Assembly (NCBI GenBank): GCA_029571215.1
Contig: JAKPTE010000039.1
Span: forward strand, 1-64,000
Reading direction: 5' to 3'
Source of the DNA: Bacteroidota bacterium
Lineage (GTDB): Bacteria > Bacteroidota > Bacteroidia > Bacteroidales > JAAYUG01
Length of the DNA stretch: 64,000 bases
The position numbers and the translations under genes were made by a program. The notes below the pieces were generated by a model, which did not search any database, was not told the origin of the DNA, and saw nothing but the letters and a program-made list of their open reading frames with translations. This document shows positions 1-9,570 of the stretch, piece by piece (the first letter of the stretch is position 1; every line of letters begins with the position of its first letter).

Positions 1-2999
1 AGCTGATGAAGTGTGAAATGTACGGGAGTAGGCAGGGATGTTATCGTTTGAGTTTCCGTTGCGGAGCATCCTGCGGCATCCATTATCTTCACCAGATAAC
101 TGCCGCTTTCAAGCAGGTCAAAGGTTACGCTTGTGTCAGACATCTCTTTCATTAGCCGTTGCTGCGGCAACGAAAAGAGGGCAAACCGGTAAAGTCCGTC
201 AGTTGACACTCCAAATCGGGCGGAAACAGTAATTTTCCCGGTGGCAGTTCCCGGACATAGAACCGGGGTCGTTTCCATCTGGCTGATCCTGAGACTGTCA
301 GGGCGAACGGGTACCGTGAAACTTTCCGAAACCATGCATCCGGCATCATCCGTGAGCGTCAATGCGTATGCGCCAGCCCGCAAACCGGTTACCATGCTTG
401 TATCAACGGTGGATAAAAGTTCTTCCTTATAGTCTGAAGAGTTTTCGGTACGCAACCGGTAAGGAGGAAAAGGCCTTTCTCCCGGATCGAAAACGACATT
501 TATCCTGCCGTCGGGAACAGCATAGCATGATGCTGGCCCGATGGTAACCACAGTCAATCTGAGGGGCTTGCCGGAGAGTTTCACTTCGGTGATTTTTTCT
601 GCCACGCAACCGTTGGAGTCGGTGACGGTCAGGTAATAGTTCCCGGGCGACAGCCCCGTGAAGATTTTCAAAGGCAACCGCTCCGTAATTCCCTTTACCG
701 GCATGCAGATGTCGTACTTTTGCCCGGCAAAAGGGGTTCCTCCTTGCGGAAAAAGAGTGATCATTCCATTTCCTGCTCCGGCACAGCTTACATTAATAAC
801 CGAATCGTACAGGACAAGGGCAGGAGGAGCCGGCGGGACGACAACGGAAATACTTTTCCGGCATCCATTTGCATCGGTGGCTTTTATCTGGCAGCTAATT
901 CCCGGTTCAACAGAACGCAAATTTCCGCTTACTGGAATGCTGTCGTTGAGGGTACAGGTCAGGTATCCTGTGCCTCCGGTTGCCTGAATATGAAGGATGG
1001 CCTGATCGTCATGGCACAGGGCAGGTTGCACGGCACAATCCAGCAGAATATCCGGCGGTTCCGTTATGGCAAAACTTCCCGAAACGGCCTGCCACGGATT
1101 AGCCGGATCTACCGTAGTATCCTGTACCGATACTTCATATCCATTGCCGGCAGTAAGGTTACCGGAGGTAATGGTGATTGTCCCCCTGGTGGTTATTTTT
1201 TGTGAAAAAACTGCGTTTCCATATTGTTTTACAGTGGCATGAAGCGGGAGAACTCCACCCGAAACATTTACGGTAACCGCTCCGTAGCCATGGTCTCCTT
1301 CGGTTGCCGAATGGCAGAGTACAGGATCCGTTTCTGCAATCGAAATGCTGATGTCCGGTGGTTTTTTCATGGTAATACGGCTCTGTACCGCGCAATTGTG
1401 TGCATCCCTGATGGTATACCTATGCTCACCCTCAGCAAGGCTCAGGGTGGCCTGGTGTCCGGTTACAGACAGGTAGCTGGTCGTTCCCGTTGGGCAAATG
1501 GTATAAGGTTCCGTACCTCCTGTCATTTGTAAAATGGCATTTCCTTTTTCAGCCCCGGTGCGTATCTGGTATGCAGTGTTGTTGTCGAACCATTGATTTT
1601 CAGGTGAAAAGGAAGCATTAAGTGGCTCTGGCTCCGGCATACTCACCAGGAGCAACTGATGGCAACTGGTGTCGTCCACAAAACGGGCATTGACAGAGTA
1701 TTTCCCGGCACCCAGGTTAAATCTCGGATCTTGTATAACCGTGCTGTCAATGACAAGCAAATTTCCCGGAACATTGGCCGCAAAGGTGATGGCATCGTAA
1801 AAATAGTATGTGGCCGTATCGCCGGGGAAGGTGACGGGCTGGTAAAATGTATTGATTTCGCTGATCGGGTGCAGATCATATTTGACAATCGTAACAAGGA
1901 TTTTTACCTCCTGGTTGTTGAATGGGGAGCGTTCAGGAAAAGAAAGGGTTATTTTCCCATTTTTCATCCCATAACAGGAGGGGGGAGTTACAGTTGCCTG
2001 AACGTTCATTGCCGGCAGAAACATGATTCGTTCTATGTTTCCGGCTATTTTGTTCCCGTTGAACAGTTTGAATGCCCTGATTTCTATTTCTTTTCCGAGC
2101 CAGGAGGGATTGTTCAGATCGCTGAAATAAAGTTCTGTTGATGCATTGAGGATTTTCGAAAGTTGGGTCCAACTGGTAGTACCCCTTTGCCTGGCTTCCA
2201 GAAATGCACTAACATCGGCTGTTCCGAAAAGTCTGTAACCACCACTGAGCCTGATGCTTTTGTTCTGGCATACCAACCTGATACCATCCGGGATCGAAAG
2301 GGTCACCGTATCGTAAAACTGAAAGGGGCCTGCAACATTTCCATAGGTTTCGCAGGTAACGTTATTTCCAACCGTTTTCAGAACACGAAAGGAAATGTTG
2401 TTGTAAAGATCGGCAGCCGTGAAAAGGTTTTTCGGTGAAAATACAATCTGACCCCCTGAACCAAAAAGGGTAAACGGTAAATCCTTCCACTCGCCATTGC
2501 CGCTCTGATACTGAAGGCGCGGCTGAAGGTAGCCATAGCTGCCTGGTGCCTTGTTGAAGGGGTTGTAACAATAGGCACTGTAAGTGATTGTATTATTCGC
2601 CCCTGCATAGGACGATATGTTAGTGTTTTCAATGTAAACCGGATTGTCAAGTACAATGTTGCTATGGATTGTAAAGGTTGTTCCGTTGCAACTGAGGTTG
2701 GTATAACCACCAAAGGAACAGGTGCCGCCGGAATAATTGGTTTCGGAGGAAGAAGCGCAGGTGGAAGCTCTGTAGGTAGTTCTGAATTTTTGGAGACGTC
2801 CGTTCAGGCTTTTCAGACCCAGCGTACTGCCGAGAAGGACTTCCGACGGGCTGCCATCGGTTACGGCAGTAAATATGGCCGTGCCGCCGGCAGGGCTGGA
2901 AGTGCAGGATGCTTCATAGTACCATGTATTGATCAGTTGCCCTTTTACCGGCCATACGGCGAAAAATCCCAAAACAAACAAAAGTCCGTTTCTTTTCAT
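1..2999 (-). CDS. SprB-like repeat surface protein (C-terminus beyond window)
   Basis: The frame stays open from an ATG at 2997-2999 to the window edge, giving about 999 residues with no stop, so the gene is truncated by the window and not broken. The first ~20 residues are a signal peptide (MKRNGLLFVLGFFAVWPVKG). Residues ~20-330 are a Cys-rich, Ser/Thr-rich region I do not recognise. From ~335 on there are recurring ~80-95 residue modules beginning with a Cys followed by GxxxGxI/V (CAGAGNGMI, CYAVPDGRI, CPGTATGKI) and ending in a 'GxYxLxVTDxxGC' strand. This is the pattern of SprB repeats in Bacteroidetes gliding adhesins and T9SS cargo. A T9SS sorting domain would be expected past the window edge. 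It is last in a same-strand run of four exported proteins (59 nt after the FN3 gene). Role inferred: large cell-surface or secreted adhesin. Confidence 0.85.
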   Translation of the reverse strand, partial: MKRNGLLFVLGFFAVWPVKGQLINTWYYEASCTSSPAGGTAIFTAVTDGSPSEVLLGSTLGLKSLNGRLQKFRTTYRASTCASSSETNYSGGTCSFGGYTNLSCNGTTFTIHSNIVLDNPVYIENTNISSYAGANNTITYSAYCYNPFNKAPGSYGYLQPRLQYQSGNGEWKDLPFTLFGSGGQIVFSPKNLFTAADLYNNISFRVLKTVGNNVTCETYGNVAGPFQFYDTVTLSIPDGIRLVCQNKSIRLSGGYRLFGTADVSAFLEARQRGTTSWTQLSKILNASTELYFSDLNNPSWLGKEIEIRAFKLFNGNKIAGNIERIMFLPAMNVQATVTPPSCYGMKNGKITLSFPERSPFNNQEVKILVTIVKYDLHPISEINTFYQPVTFPGDTATYYFYDAITFAANVPGNLLVIDSTVIQDPRFNLGAGKYSVNARFVDDTSCHQLLLVSMPEPEPLNASFSPENQWFDNNTAYQIRTGAEKGNAILQMTGGTEPYTICPTGTTSYLSVTGHQATLSLAEGEHRYTIRDAHNCAVQSRITMKKPPDISISIAETDPVLCHSATEGDHGYGAVTVNVSGGVLPLHATVKQYGNAVFSQKITTRGTITITSGNLTAGNGYEVSVQDTTVDPANPWQAVSGSFAITEPPDILLDCAVQPALCHDDQAILHIQATGGTGYLTCTLNDSIPVSGNLRSVEPGISCQIKATDANGCRKSISVVVPPAPPALVLYDSVINVSCAGAGNGMITLFPQGGTPFAGQKYDICMPVKGITERLPLKIFTGLSPGNYYLTVTDSNGCVAEKITEVKLSGKPLRLTVVTIGPASCYAVPDGRINVVFDPGERPFPPYRLRTENSSDYKEELLSTVDTSMVTGLRAGAYALTLTDDAGCMVSESFTVPVRPDSLRISQMETTPVLCPGTATGKITVSARFGVSTDGLYRFALFSLPQQRLMKEMSDTSVTFDLLESGSYLVKIMDAAGCSATETQTITSLPTPVHFTLHQ

Positions 3000-3058
3000 T
3001 TTCCAGGTTTTTATTCAATTGCAGATTGGCGGGATGTGAATACGGGCAATGCGGTATG

Positions 3059-5125
3059 CTAAAGGTTGATATCCAACGGGTCGCTGGGTGTAAGATGTTT
3101 TCCGTCCTTACTGACGGGTTGAATAACATACCGGTACTTTTTACCGGTTGAAACCTGGTTGTCGGTAAAACCTGATATATTCCCTGCTACGGAGGTATAT
3201 GTGCAGAGAGTGTCTTCCCCTTCGGCGCGGTATATAACCACTTTCTTTGCCTCAGAAGGAACATTGTTCCACCTGAGCTCCACAGAGCGCTTTCCGGTTC
3301 CCTTTTTCCCCTGGATGACAGGCTTTAGGGTGGGGGTTCTTCCGTGAGGCCTTACCATCGCTATTTGCTCTGATATGGTAGAAATGTTTCCCGCGCTGTC
3401 GGCTAGCTGTATGCAATATGTACAGTTCCTGCCTGGTATGGCTGCAGTATCAACCCATACCAATGTGTCTGCGAGTACTGGCAAAATGGTTATCAGGCGA
3501 AGACAGCTATCCTCATCACACGTCCGGTAAATTCGGGCCTCTTTGACATCATCTGTAGTTCGACAGGAGAATGACAGTACGATTCCTTTTTCTTCTCCTG
3601 ATGCAGCAAAAAGTATGGGCGGAGGAGGAGGTATTCTGTCGGGCTTTTCAACTTCAGCAATATCAGACAGTGCCGAATAGTTCTGCCTCTTATCAACGGC
3701 CACCAGCCGGTAGTAAACTTTTCTGGAAAGGTTGTTCAAACGGATGGAATCGTAAAAGACCGTATCGGCGATTGGAGCAATGGTAATCTGGGAAAATTCT
3801 TCTTTCCGGCTGTTCCCGCGATAAATCCTGTATCCGTAAATATCTGGTTCAGGATTTTTTTTCCATGTAAGGGTAACAATCCCGGAGGTATCAGCAATTC
3901 CATCGATGCCGCCGGGAGGGGAGGGAGGAACTGTATCGGTAAGTTGTACGAGAACCGGAAGGGAAAAGTGGGTTTCTCCGGTTGTGGTTCTGATCGAAAG
4001 TTTGTAGTAATTGGTTTCTGCAGGCTGATTATCGGTAAAACTGGTATCCGATGACGATATTTCACCGATGCAGGTGTAATTATTCCCTTCCAGAGCCGAT
4101 CGCCAGATTTTTATGCTTGTGAGACGGGGATGATTCCGGTCTTCCGGGTTCAGGTACATCCAGGACAGAACTACCCGTCCATCGTTTGTGGTGGCAGATG
4201 AGATAAACGGAATGGCAAAATCCCGTTCGCAGGGAACTGCCCTGGCAGGTTCTGACGGCGGACTGACTTCCCCGAAAGCATTGATTCCCCGAATGCGGTA
4301 GTATAGATAACCCGAGTCAAGTATCAGTGTATCAGGAAGAAGAATTGTTCCGGTTTCTCTGTCGGTTGCCGAAAAGGAAACAACGGGTTCTTCTGTCAGA
4401 CTGTGGTAGGGACCGGTGCTGTCGACCGACCGTTCTGCCAGCCAGGAAGTGAAGATATGCTGCAGAAGGTTGGTATTCCAGTGGAGCGTGATGCGCCCAC
4501 CCTCGCACAGAGTTTCGGGGGCAGGTGGTTTGGGTAGTGGAAATATTTCATCCGGTCCGATGAAAACAAACCCTGTATCAGATGACCTGTCTTCAGGGTC
4601 AGAAGCAAAGAATATCCGGTAGAGGTATTTCTCTCCTTTATTTACATTCCGGTCGGCAAAGTACAATGCGAGTGCCCTGGCTGCGGCCGGTGACATGTCG
4701 GCAGCCAACATGGCCAGGGAATAGCGTTGTTTCTGTTCTTCAGCTTTTTTACGGATATCCCTGATGGTAGCCGTCGGGGATATAATTGTTCCGTACAATG
4801 CCTGGGCTGCAATCGCCTCGTATTTTTCCTCTCCGGCTCTTTTTTCCCACTCAGAAAGAGGATAGGGCAGGATGGGTGCGGGAGTGAGCAGGGTGGTATC
4901 AGGCTCAGACAGAAGCCTGTCGTTGCGCATCAGTGTGTAGCGTACAATTTTGTAACCGTAACGGTTTCCTTCAATCCATCCTTCATAGGAACCGGGAGCC
5001 CAGCGAAGGCAAACCGAGTCACCATAGGCACGCGCCAGAACATGAATTTTTCTCTCAGGCGTTTGTGCCCAGAGCAGGTTAACCAACCCCGACAGGATAA
5101 TAAGCAGCATTCCTTTCATGAGCAT
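3059..5125 (-). CDS. Secreted multi-fibronectin type III protein
   Basis: 688 residues. A signal peptide ends near ...LLWAQ. About five FN3-like beta-sandwich modules follow after an N-terminal region: starts near residues 199 (PAPETLCEGGRITLHW), 310, 400 (PPSPPGGIDG ... VTLTWKKNPEPDIYGYRIYR), 500 and 600. Typical FN3 signatures are visible, such as 'D-x-x-x-Y-x-Y-R-I-Y-R' and 'G-x-x-Y-x-Y-x-I'. No enzymatic domain and no T9SS tail are seen. The start could be the ATG at 5125 or the in-frame one at 5119. The gene begins 14 nt after the stop of the 1476-aa gene and is followed by the SprB-like gene, so the run is probably co-transcribed. Inferred to be a structural or adhesive extracytoplasmic partner of its neighbours; substrate unknown. 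Confidence 0.85.
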   Translation of the reverse strand: MLMKGMLLIILSGLVNLLWAQTPERKIHVLARAYGDSVCLRWAPGSYEGWIEGNRYGYKIVRYTLMRNDRLLSEPDTTLLTPAPILPYPLSEWEKRAGEEKYEAIAAQALYGTIISPTATIRDIRKKAEEQKQRYSLAMLAADMSPAAARALALYFADRNVNKGEKYLYRIFFASDPEDRSSDTGFVFIGPDEIFPLPKPPAPETLCEGGRITLHWNTNLLQHIFTSWLAERSVDSTGPYHSLTEEPVVSFSATDRETGTILLPDTLILDSGYLYYRIRGINAFGEVSPPSEPARAVPCERDFAIPFISSATTNDGRVVLSWMYLNPEDRNHPRLTSIKIWRSALEGNNYTCIGEISSSDTSFTDNQPAETNYYKLSIRTTTGETHFSLPVLVQLTDTVPPSPPGGIDGIADTSGIVTLTWKKNPEPDIYGYRIYRGNSRKEEFSQITIAPIADTVFYDSIRLNNLSRKVYYRLVAVDKRQNYSALSDIAEVEKPDRIPPPPPILFAASGEEKGIVLSFSCRTTDDVKEARIYRTCDEDSCLRLITILPVLADTLVWVDTAAIPGRNCTYCIQLADSAGNISTISEQIAMVRPHGRTPTLKPVIQGKKGTGKRSVELRWNNVPSEAKKVVIYRAEGEDTLCTYTSVAGNISGFTDNQVSTGKKYRYVIQPVSKDGKHLTPSDPLDINL

Positions 5126-5139
5126 CGGTTAGTTTATCA

Positions 5140-8100
5140 TTAAGGTTGCGGCAGGTCAAACGGGTTATGCAGAACAAGAGTTGATGTAAGGGTGGGTTGG
5201 GTTTTGCCTGGCAGAAAATAACCAATACGAACCGGATAGTTGCCGGCACCAATAACCGGCCAGTAAAAGCGACTCAAGATTTTCTCCACTTTTTCGTCAT
5301 GCGGACAGCCTGACAGGCAGGCATTGGCCAGTTGGTTCCGTACATCCGAATAATCGCGGCTCCAATAATAGGGAAGCAGGTACATGATATGGGCAAACTG
5401 CGCCCATGGCTGAATCTGTCCCGAAAGTTCCTCCTCGTTGGTCAGTAAACGATTGTAGTTTTCCTGCCATACCTGAATTTCTCCGGTTGGAGGAATACCC
5501 AGTGGCTCTTTGCCCCGCCATCTGATACTACCAATACCTGCTACCGGATAATTTTCATAAATCGTTGGCTTCATGTTCTTCAGGAACCACGGGGTTTCTT
5601 CCGGAATAGCTCTTATGCGCAACAGAGGCCCGAACTGTTCTCCTCCGTATATCTCGAATCGGTCAAATGTTTCATCGCGGTAAAAGGTGGCCCCCGGAAA
5701 GAAAACATAGGGTGCAAATTCCTGGATAAACCGCACTTCAATGATGCTCTGGTTTATTTTTTCACTCAGGTTTTTGTATTTGCTGGTGCGGAATGGCATG
5801 CGCAGAAGGACGGTTTCTTCCTTCCGTGCAACGTTGCCAGAAGCTGTTCTGTTCCGCATTTCAATGGTTACCGAATCGCCATCGTAGCTTGTTTTTCTGG
5901 TTTCTTCGGTAATTCCGGCGTCGGGGGAAATGTTCAGGGGAATATTCACCAGTTCCAGATGGTACACTGTATTGCGCTGAAGATAATCTGGTATAGCAAA
6001 GAACAATGTATTTTGCGATGGTTGATAGAAGGGAGACACTTCAATGGCTTCAGCTCCCGAAACAGGAGTGAACCGCACTACCTGCTTCCATTCGTTTCCG
6101 GGTCTGAAGAAAGCACTGACTCCCTGACGAAAGGCGACATACCCTGTATCGGCTTCACCGGAATATAAATTCATCATGCGTGACACCGGGTAGCTGTAAC
6201 TGATCAATGAGGGAGGTATTTCTTTCGGCAGCGGGCCGGTGGTGAAGGTCTCCTGCCGGGTTTCGGTGATAACTTTCCCGTTTTCAGTAAACGGTTCCCA
6301 TTGTCCGTTCTTCCATTCCTCGAAACTGATCGACACTTCGAAGGTATAGGAAGAAGACGGAGTGAGAATTTCAGACGATTTGAACACCAGTATGTCCCTG
6401 GCCTGGTTCCATTCGATTTGTCCGTCAACTGGTTCCGTACCAAGCCGGAGCTCGCATTTTTCAAGTTTTATGCGGTATTTCTCATATATCCCTGGCTCAG
6501 TACTTAGTTTAATTTCGGTACCTACCGGAAGATTGAAGACAACCCGCGGTGTAATAGCTATGTCTGCATCTTTTGTTCCTGTTTCAGGGGTGATACTACC
6601 AATCAGTTCCATATTGGCAGGGCTATGTTCGGGTACAACTACCTCGCATTGTTCACCGGCGGTAATCTCAAACCGGCACTGACCCCGGACCATTCCTCCA
6701 AGGATGCTGTATTTTCCGCCAACAGTTCCGCTGAGGTACATAGGATTGGGGCCTCTGGCTTCCATGAGGGCGGCACCTGCCAGGTTGAGAATATCAAATT
6801 TTTTCGGCTTTTTCAGAACGGTAACCACTATACCCAGCCTTCCCAGCAGATAGGCGTATAGTTGCCCCTGTGCATACCAACCATTGATACCCGGAGGGCC
6901 TGTGTGGCCGGCACAATGGGCTTCCCTGCCAAAATTTGTCAGCATCAGGTCAAAACCTGCCCCTACGTCAAAATATCCGTAAACAACCCGGGTTTCTCCT
7001 CCGGCCCTGAAATCAAATCCTGAACCAAACATCACGCCTTTTGCATTGTCCAGCATAGCCTGATTCCGGTTTTTCTGAAATTCAATCACCGGCAGGTTCA
7101 GAATCCCGGCAACTCTTCTGTTCATGGGCAATGCATCAGGAAGATGCCTGCCAGCCATCAGATAGCCGTACGCTCGTCCGAAACCCGCGAAGTTCAGCCC
7201 CACGGGATTTTGAACAGTACCAATGTACACATACCAGTCATCCTCGGCCACATGCAGGGTTATCCTTCCGGCCAGATTCTCCGGTCCGTCGCCTCGAAGG
7301 GTTCCGGCAACGTTGATATAGATGCGTCCGTCGGCATGAAAGGCATGTTGGGTGAAATCCATTTCCATCGACAGGCTGCCGGATACCATAGAAGCTTTGT
7401 TGCGCCCGGGGATCCGGCCACTGGCAACTGCTTTGATTTTGTCCGTAAGCCCTGCCAATACAGTCTGTTCTGGAAGAGTAAGGCATTCCACCGCCCCGTC
7501 AAAGCCTATCCGGTTAATTCCTCCATGGGAATTAAAGGCAATTTCAAAGCGGGTATCGGCCGAGACAAGATTCTTACCGGCTACGGTAAACCCGGCCTGC
7601 ATGATCAAACCCAGACCTGTTTCTTTATCGGGAATATAGACCAGTTCTGAAGGAAGAGTAATTCCTGGCATCATCCCGGGCACGGACTCTTTTTGCTTCA
7701 TGCGGAAGTAAATTCCTCCGCCAAGCTGGTTGATGGTGATGGGACCGGCCGGAATTCCTACAGGGGAGGAAAAGAGAACATCCGCACAATAATACCTGAA
7801 TAAACCGTTGTTTCCGAAAACAGCCATTCCATCCACCAGAAATTTTTCGGCTATCCGAAGATGTACATTCCCGCTGAATCCATTGCCGTACAAAGGATCC
7901 TCATTGATGAGCCGTATGTTCCCCCGGAGTTCAAAGGCCGAGGGTTTTGATATGTTGACGGACAATTCACCTATATCTGCTCTTTCATAGAAAAAATGAT
8001 GGTTTTCCCAGCGGCTTACAAGCAGAATGTTTGTCTGCGCGGCAAATCCTTCTTTCTCCTGTTCCATCAGGTTCACAGCAGCATCGATTTCAAGGGCATA

Positions 8101-9570
8101 GGCGGGGCGCATTGCTTTGACCCCGATATGGCTGATGGTAATTGGAAAACTTGCCAGCATGCCTTGTCTGGAACCGTCAAGCGAAAGGTATTCGATGGAA
8201 AAAAACGGTTCCCTGGTTGTTATGCACATGTTCTGAAACCGGATGTCGGTTAACTGCATTTCCTGTTTTCCTTTCTCCCCCAAAGGAACCTGGAGTGACA
8301 TCCTTCCGTTCAATAATGCCGATGGCAAAAAGGTATTGTTGTTGTCTTCCACAGTGATTCGGGAGGCAGGATCAAGAACCAACCGGGTTTTTCCCCAGAG
8401 ATGAACAGGAATGCTGTCTTCGGTGCGAATAGAAAATGCATAGTGGCCATTGGCATCAATGATCGCCGAATAGGCAAATCCGTCCGGGACATCAAGGCAG
8501 GGGATACTGATACGCCCTTCCATTCGGCCTGCTGTTATATGGTTTTCAACAAAAGCCACGCTGAGTTTTTCCACGGAAAAATTCCATCCGTTCATGTTGC
8601 CTTCGCTAAAAGGCAGAAGATTGGACGCCTGTATGGCTCCGGTAAATCCGTGGTCGTCCAGTAAAAAACCCGAGATACCGAAGCTTACCGGTAAATCATC
8701 CGACCTGCGGCGGAATCTTTTGCCCAAGACCACCTCAGCGTCACTGATGTATATTCCCTGCCATAAACCGGTATTACCTTCCGGAAAATCCCCCTTTCGA
8801 TCCGGCGGAAGAAAGAGCCCGGAAGGATTGACCCGGTCGCTCATGTCGAATACGAGATGATGGCATATAAAGGTGAAGTCGGGCAGATTTCTGAGCTGAA
8901 ACGGGCTTAGGGAAATGTCAGCCAGCAGATCATTCAGGGAATAGGCCGTAATGCGAAAATCGGTCTCAACAGGACCTTCCCGTGCATTACCTTCTTCGTC
9001 GGCCGGGATGAACAAGCCGGATTGCAGCGAAAGCCGGCCCAGAACGGTTACCGATTCGAAACCGGAACAACCGGCTGAAACATAACTTCCTGCAAGGATT
9101 CTGATATCGGAAACCGGCAGAAAATCGAGGGAAACTTCTTCTACCAGCATCAGTTCAAAGGGGCCGGCAATGCCGTCATCCAGAGAGAAAGGTACCTGGT
9201 AGGCTGCAAAATATAACTGTTTTCCATCGGCCGGATTCCTGAGGCGAAGGCACGCATCAAACCTGGCCATCCCGGGTATAAAGGTAACTCCCGTAATGAG
9301 GAGTGCATAGTCAGGGTTATCCCCTGGACCTTTTATACCCGCCGGGAGATTAAAAAAAACCGTGGTGTCAATTTGTTCTGCATACCGGTTTTCCTGTTCT
9401 ACCAAGGCATAGATCGAATCGATTCTTCCGGGCGTGAGCAGAACAGAATCCTGGCTGGCCGTTAACGGGCAGGATAAAAGAAACAGGAATGCCATGAAGT
9501 GCGCCGGATAAAAGAATAACTTTTCAGCGCGGGGAGTTCGTATTTCAGTAAAGATCCTGGAGGATGGCAT
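5140..9570 (-). CDS. Giant exported protein of unknown function (1476 aa)
   Basis: I do not recognise the family. The N-terminus has a basic stretch (residues ~5-17) and then a hydrophobic stretch ending ...LSCPLTASQ, consistent with a long signal peptide. This start overlaps the upstream gene by 26 nt; the internal Met26 (9495) would avoid the overlap but leaves a weak n-region. The body is beta-rich, with many alternating hydrophobic strands and repeated 'I...G.I...L' segments. Residues ~840-900 contain Gly-rich strands (GVMFGSGFDFRAGGETRVVY). Residues ~1000-1095 resemble a bacterial Ig-like (Big_5) module: 'ITPRVVFNLPVGTEI ... LTPSSSYTFEVSISF'. No catalytic motif or sorting tail is visible. 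It sits between an alpha-helical-repeat protein and the FN3 protein. Inferred: large cell-envelope or surface structural protein working with its operon neighbours. Confidence 0.8.
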   Translation of the reverse strand: MPSSRIFTEIRTPRAEKLFFYPAHFMAFLFLLSCPLTASQDSVLLTPGRIDSIYALVEQENRYAEQIDTTVFFNLPAGIKGPGDNPDYALLITGVTFIPGMARFDACLRLRNPADGKQLYFAAYQVPFSLDDGIAGPFELMLVEEVSLDFLPVSDIRILAGSYVSAGCSGFESVTVLGRLSLQSGLFIPADEEGNAREGPVETDFRITAYSLNDLLADISLSPFQLRNLPDFTFICHHLVFDMSDRVNPSGLFLPPDRKGDFPEGNTGLWQGIYISDAEVVLGKRFRRRSDDLPVSFGISGFLLDDHGFTGAIQASNLLPFSEGNMNGWNFSVEKLSVAFVENHITAGRMEGRISIPCLDVPDGFAYSAIIDANGHYAFSIRTEDSIPVHLWGKTRLVLDPASRITVEDNNNTFLPSALLNGRMSLQVPLGEKGKQEMQLTDIRFQNMCITTREPFFSIEYLSLDGSRQGMLASFPITISHIGVKAMRPAYALEIDAAVNLMEQEKEGFAAQTNILLVSRWENHHFFYERADIGELSVNISKPSAFELRGNIRLINEDPLYGNGFSGNVHLRIAEKFLVDGMAVFGNNGLFRYYCADVLFSSPVGIPAGPITINQLGGGIYFRMKQKESVPGMMPGITLPSELVYIPDKETGLGLIMQAGFTVAGKNLVSADTRFEIAFNSHGGINRIGFDGAVECLTLPEQTVLAGLTDKIKAVASGRIPGRNKASMVSGSLSMEMDFTQHAFHADGRIYINVAGTLRGDGPENLAGRITLHVAEDDWYVYIGTVQNPVGLNFAGFGRAYGYLMAGRHLPDALPMNRRVAGILNLPVIEFQKNRNQAMLDNAKGVMFGSGFDFRAGGETRVVYGYFDVGAGFDLMLTNFGREAHCAGHTGPPGINGWYAQGQLYAYLLGRLGIVVTVLKKPKKFDILNLAGAALMEARGPNPMYLSGTVGGKYSILGGMVRGQCRFEITAGEQCEVVVPEHSPANMELIGSITPETGTKDADIAITPRVVFNLPVGTEIKLSTEPGIYEKYRIKLEKCELRLGTEPVDGQIEWNQARDILVFKSSEILTPSSSYTFEVSISFEEWKNGQWEPFTENGKVITETRQETFTTGPLPKEIPPSLISYSYPVSRMMNLYSGEADTGYVAFRQGVSAFFRPGNEWKQVVRFTPVSGAEAIEVSPFYQPSQNTLFFAIPDYLQRNTVYHLELVNIPLNISPDAGITEETRKTSYDGDSVTIEMRNRTASGNVARKEETVLLRMPFRTSKYKNLSEKINQSIIEVRFIQEFAPYVFFPGATFYRDETFDRFEIYGGEQFGPLLRIRAIPEETPWFLKNMKPTIYENYPVAGIGSIRWRGKEPLGIPPTGEIQVWQENYNRLLTNEEELSGQIQPWAQFAHIMYLLPYYWSRDYSDVRNQLANACLSGCPHDEKVEKILSRFYWPVIGAGNYPVRIGYFLPGKTQPTLTSTLVLHNPFDLPQP

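Noticed and set aside
7144-7650. 168-codon plus-strand ORF inside the 1476-aa gene
   Set aside because: The long opposite-strand frame with signal peptide is the better coding call.
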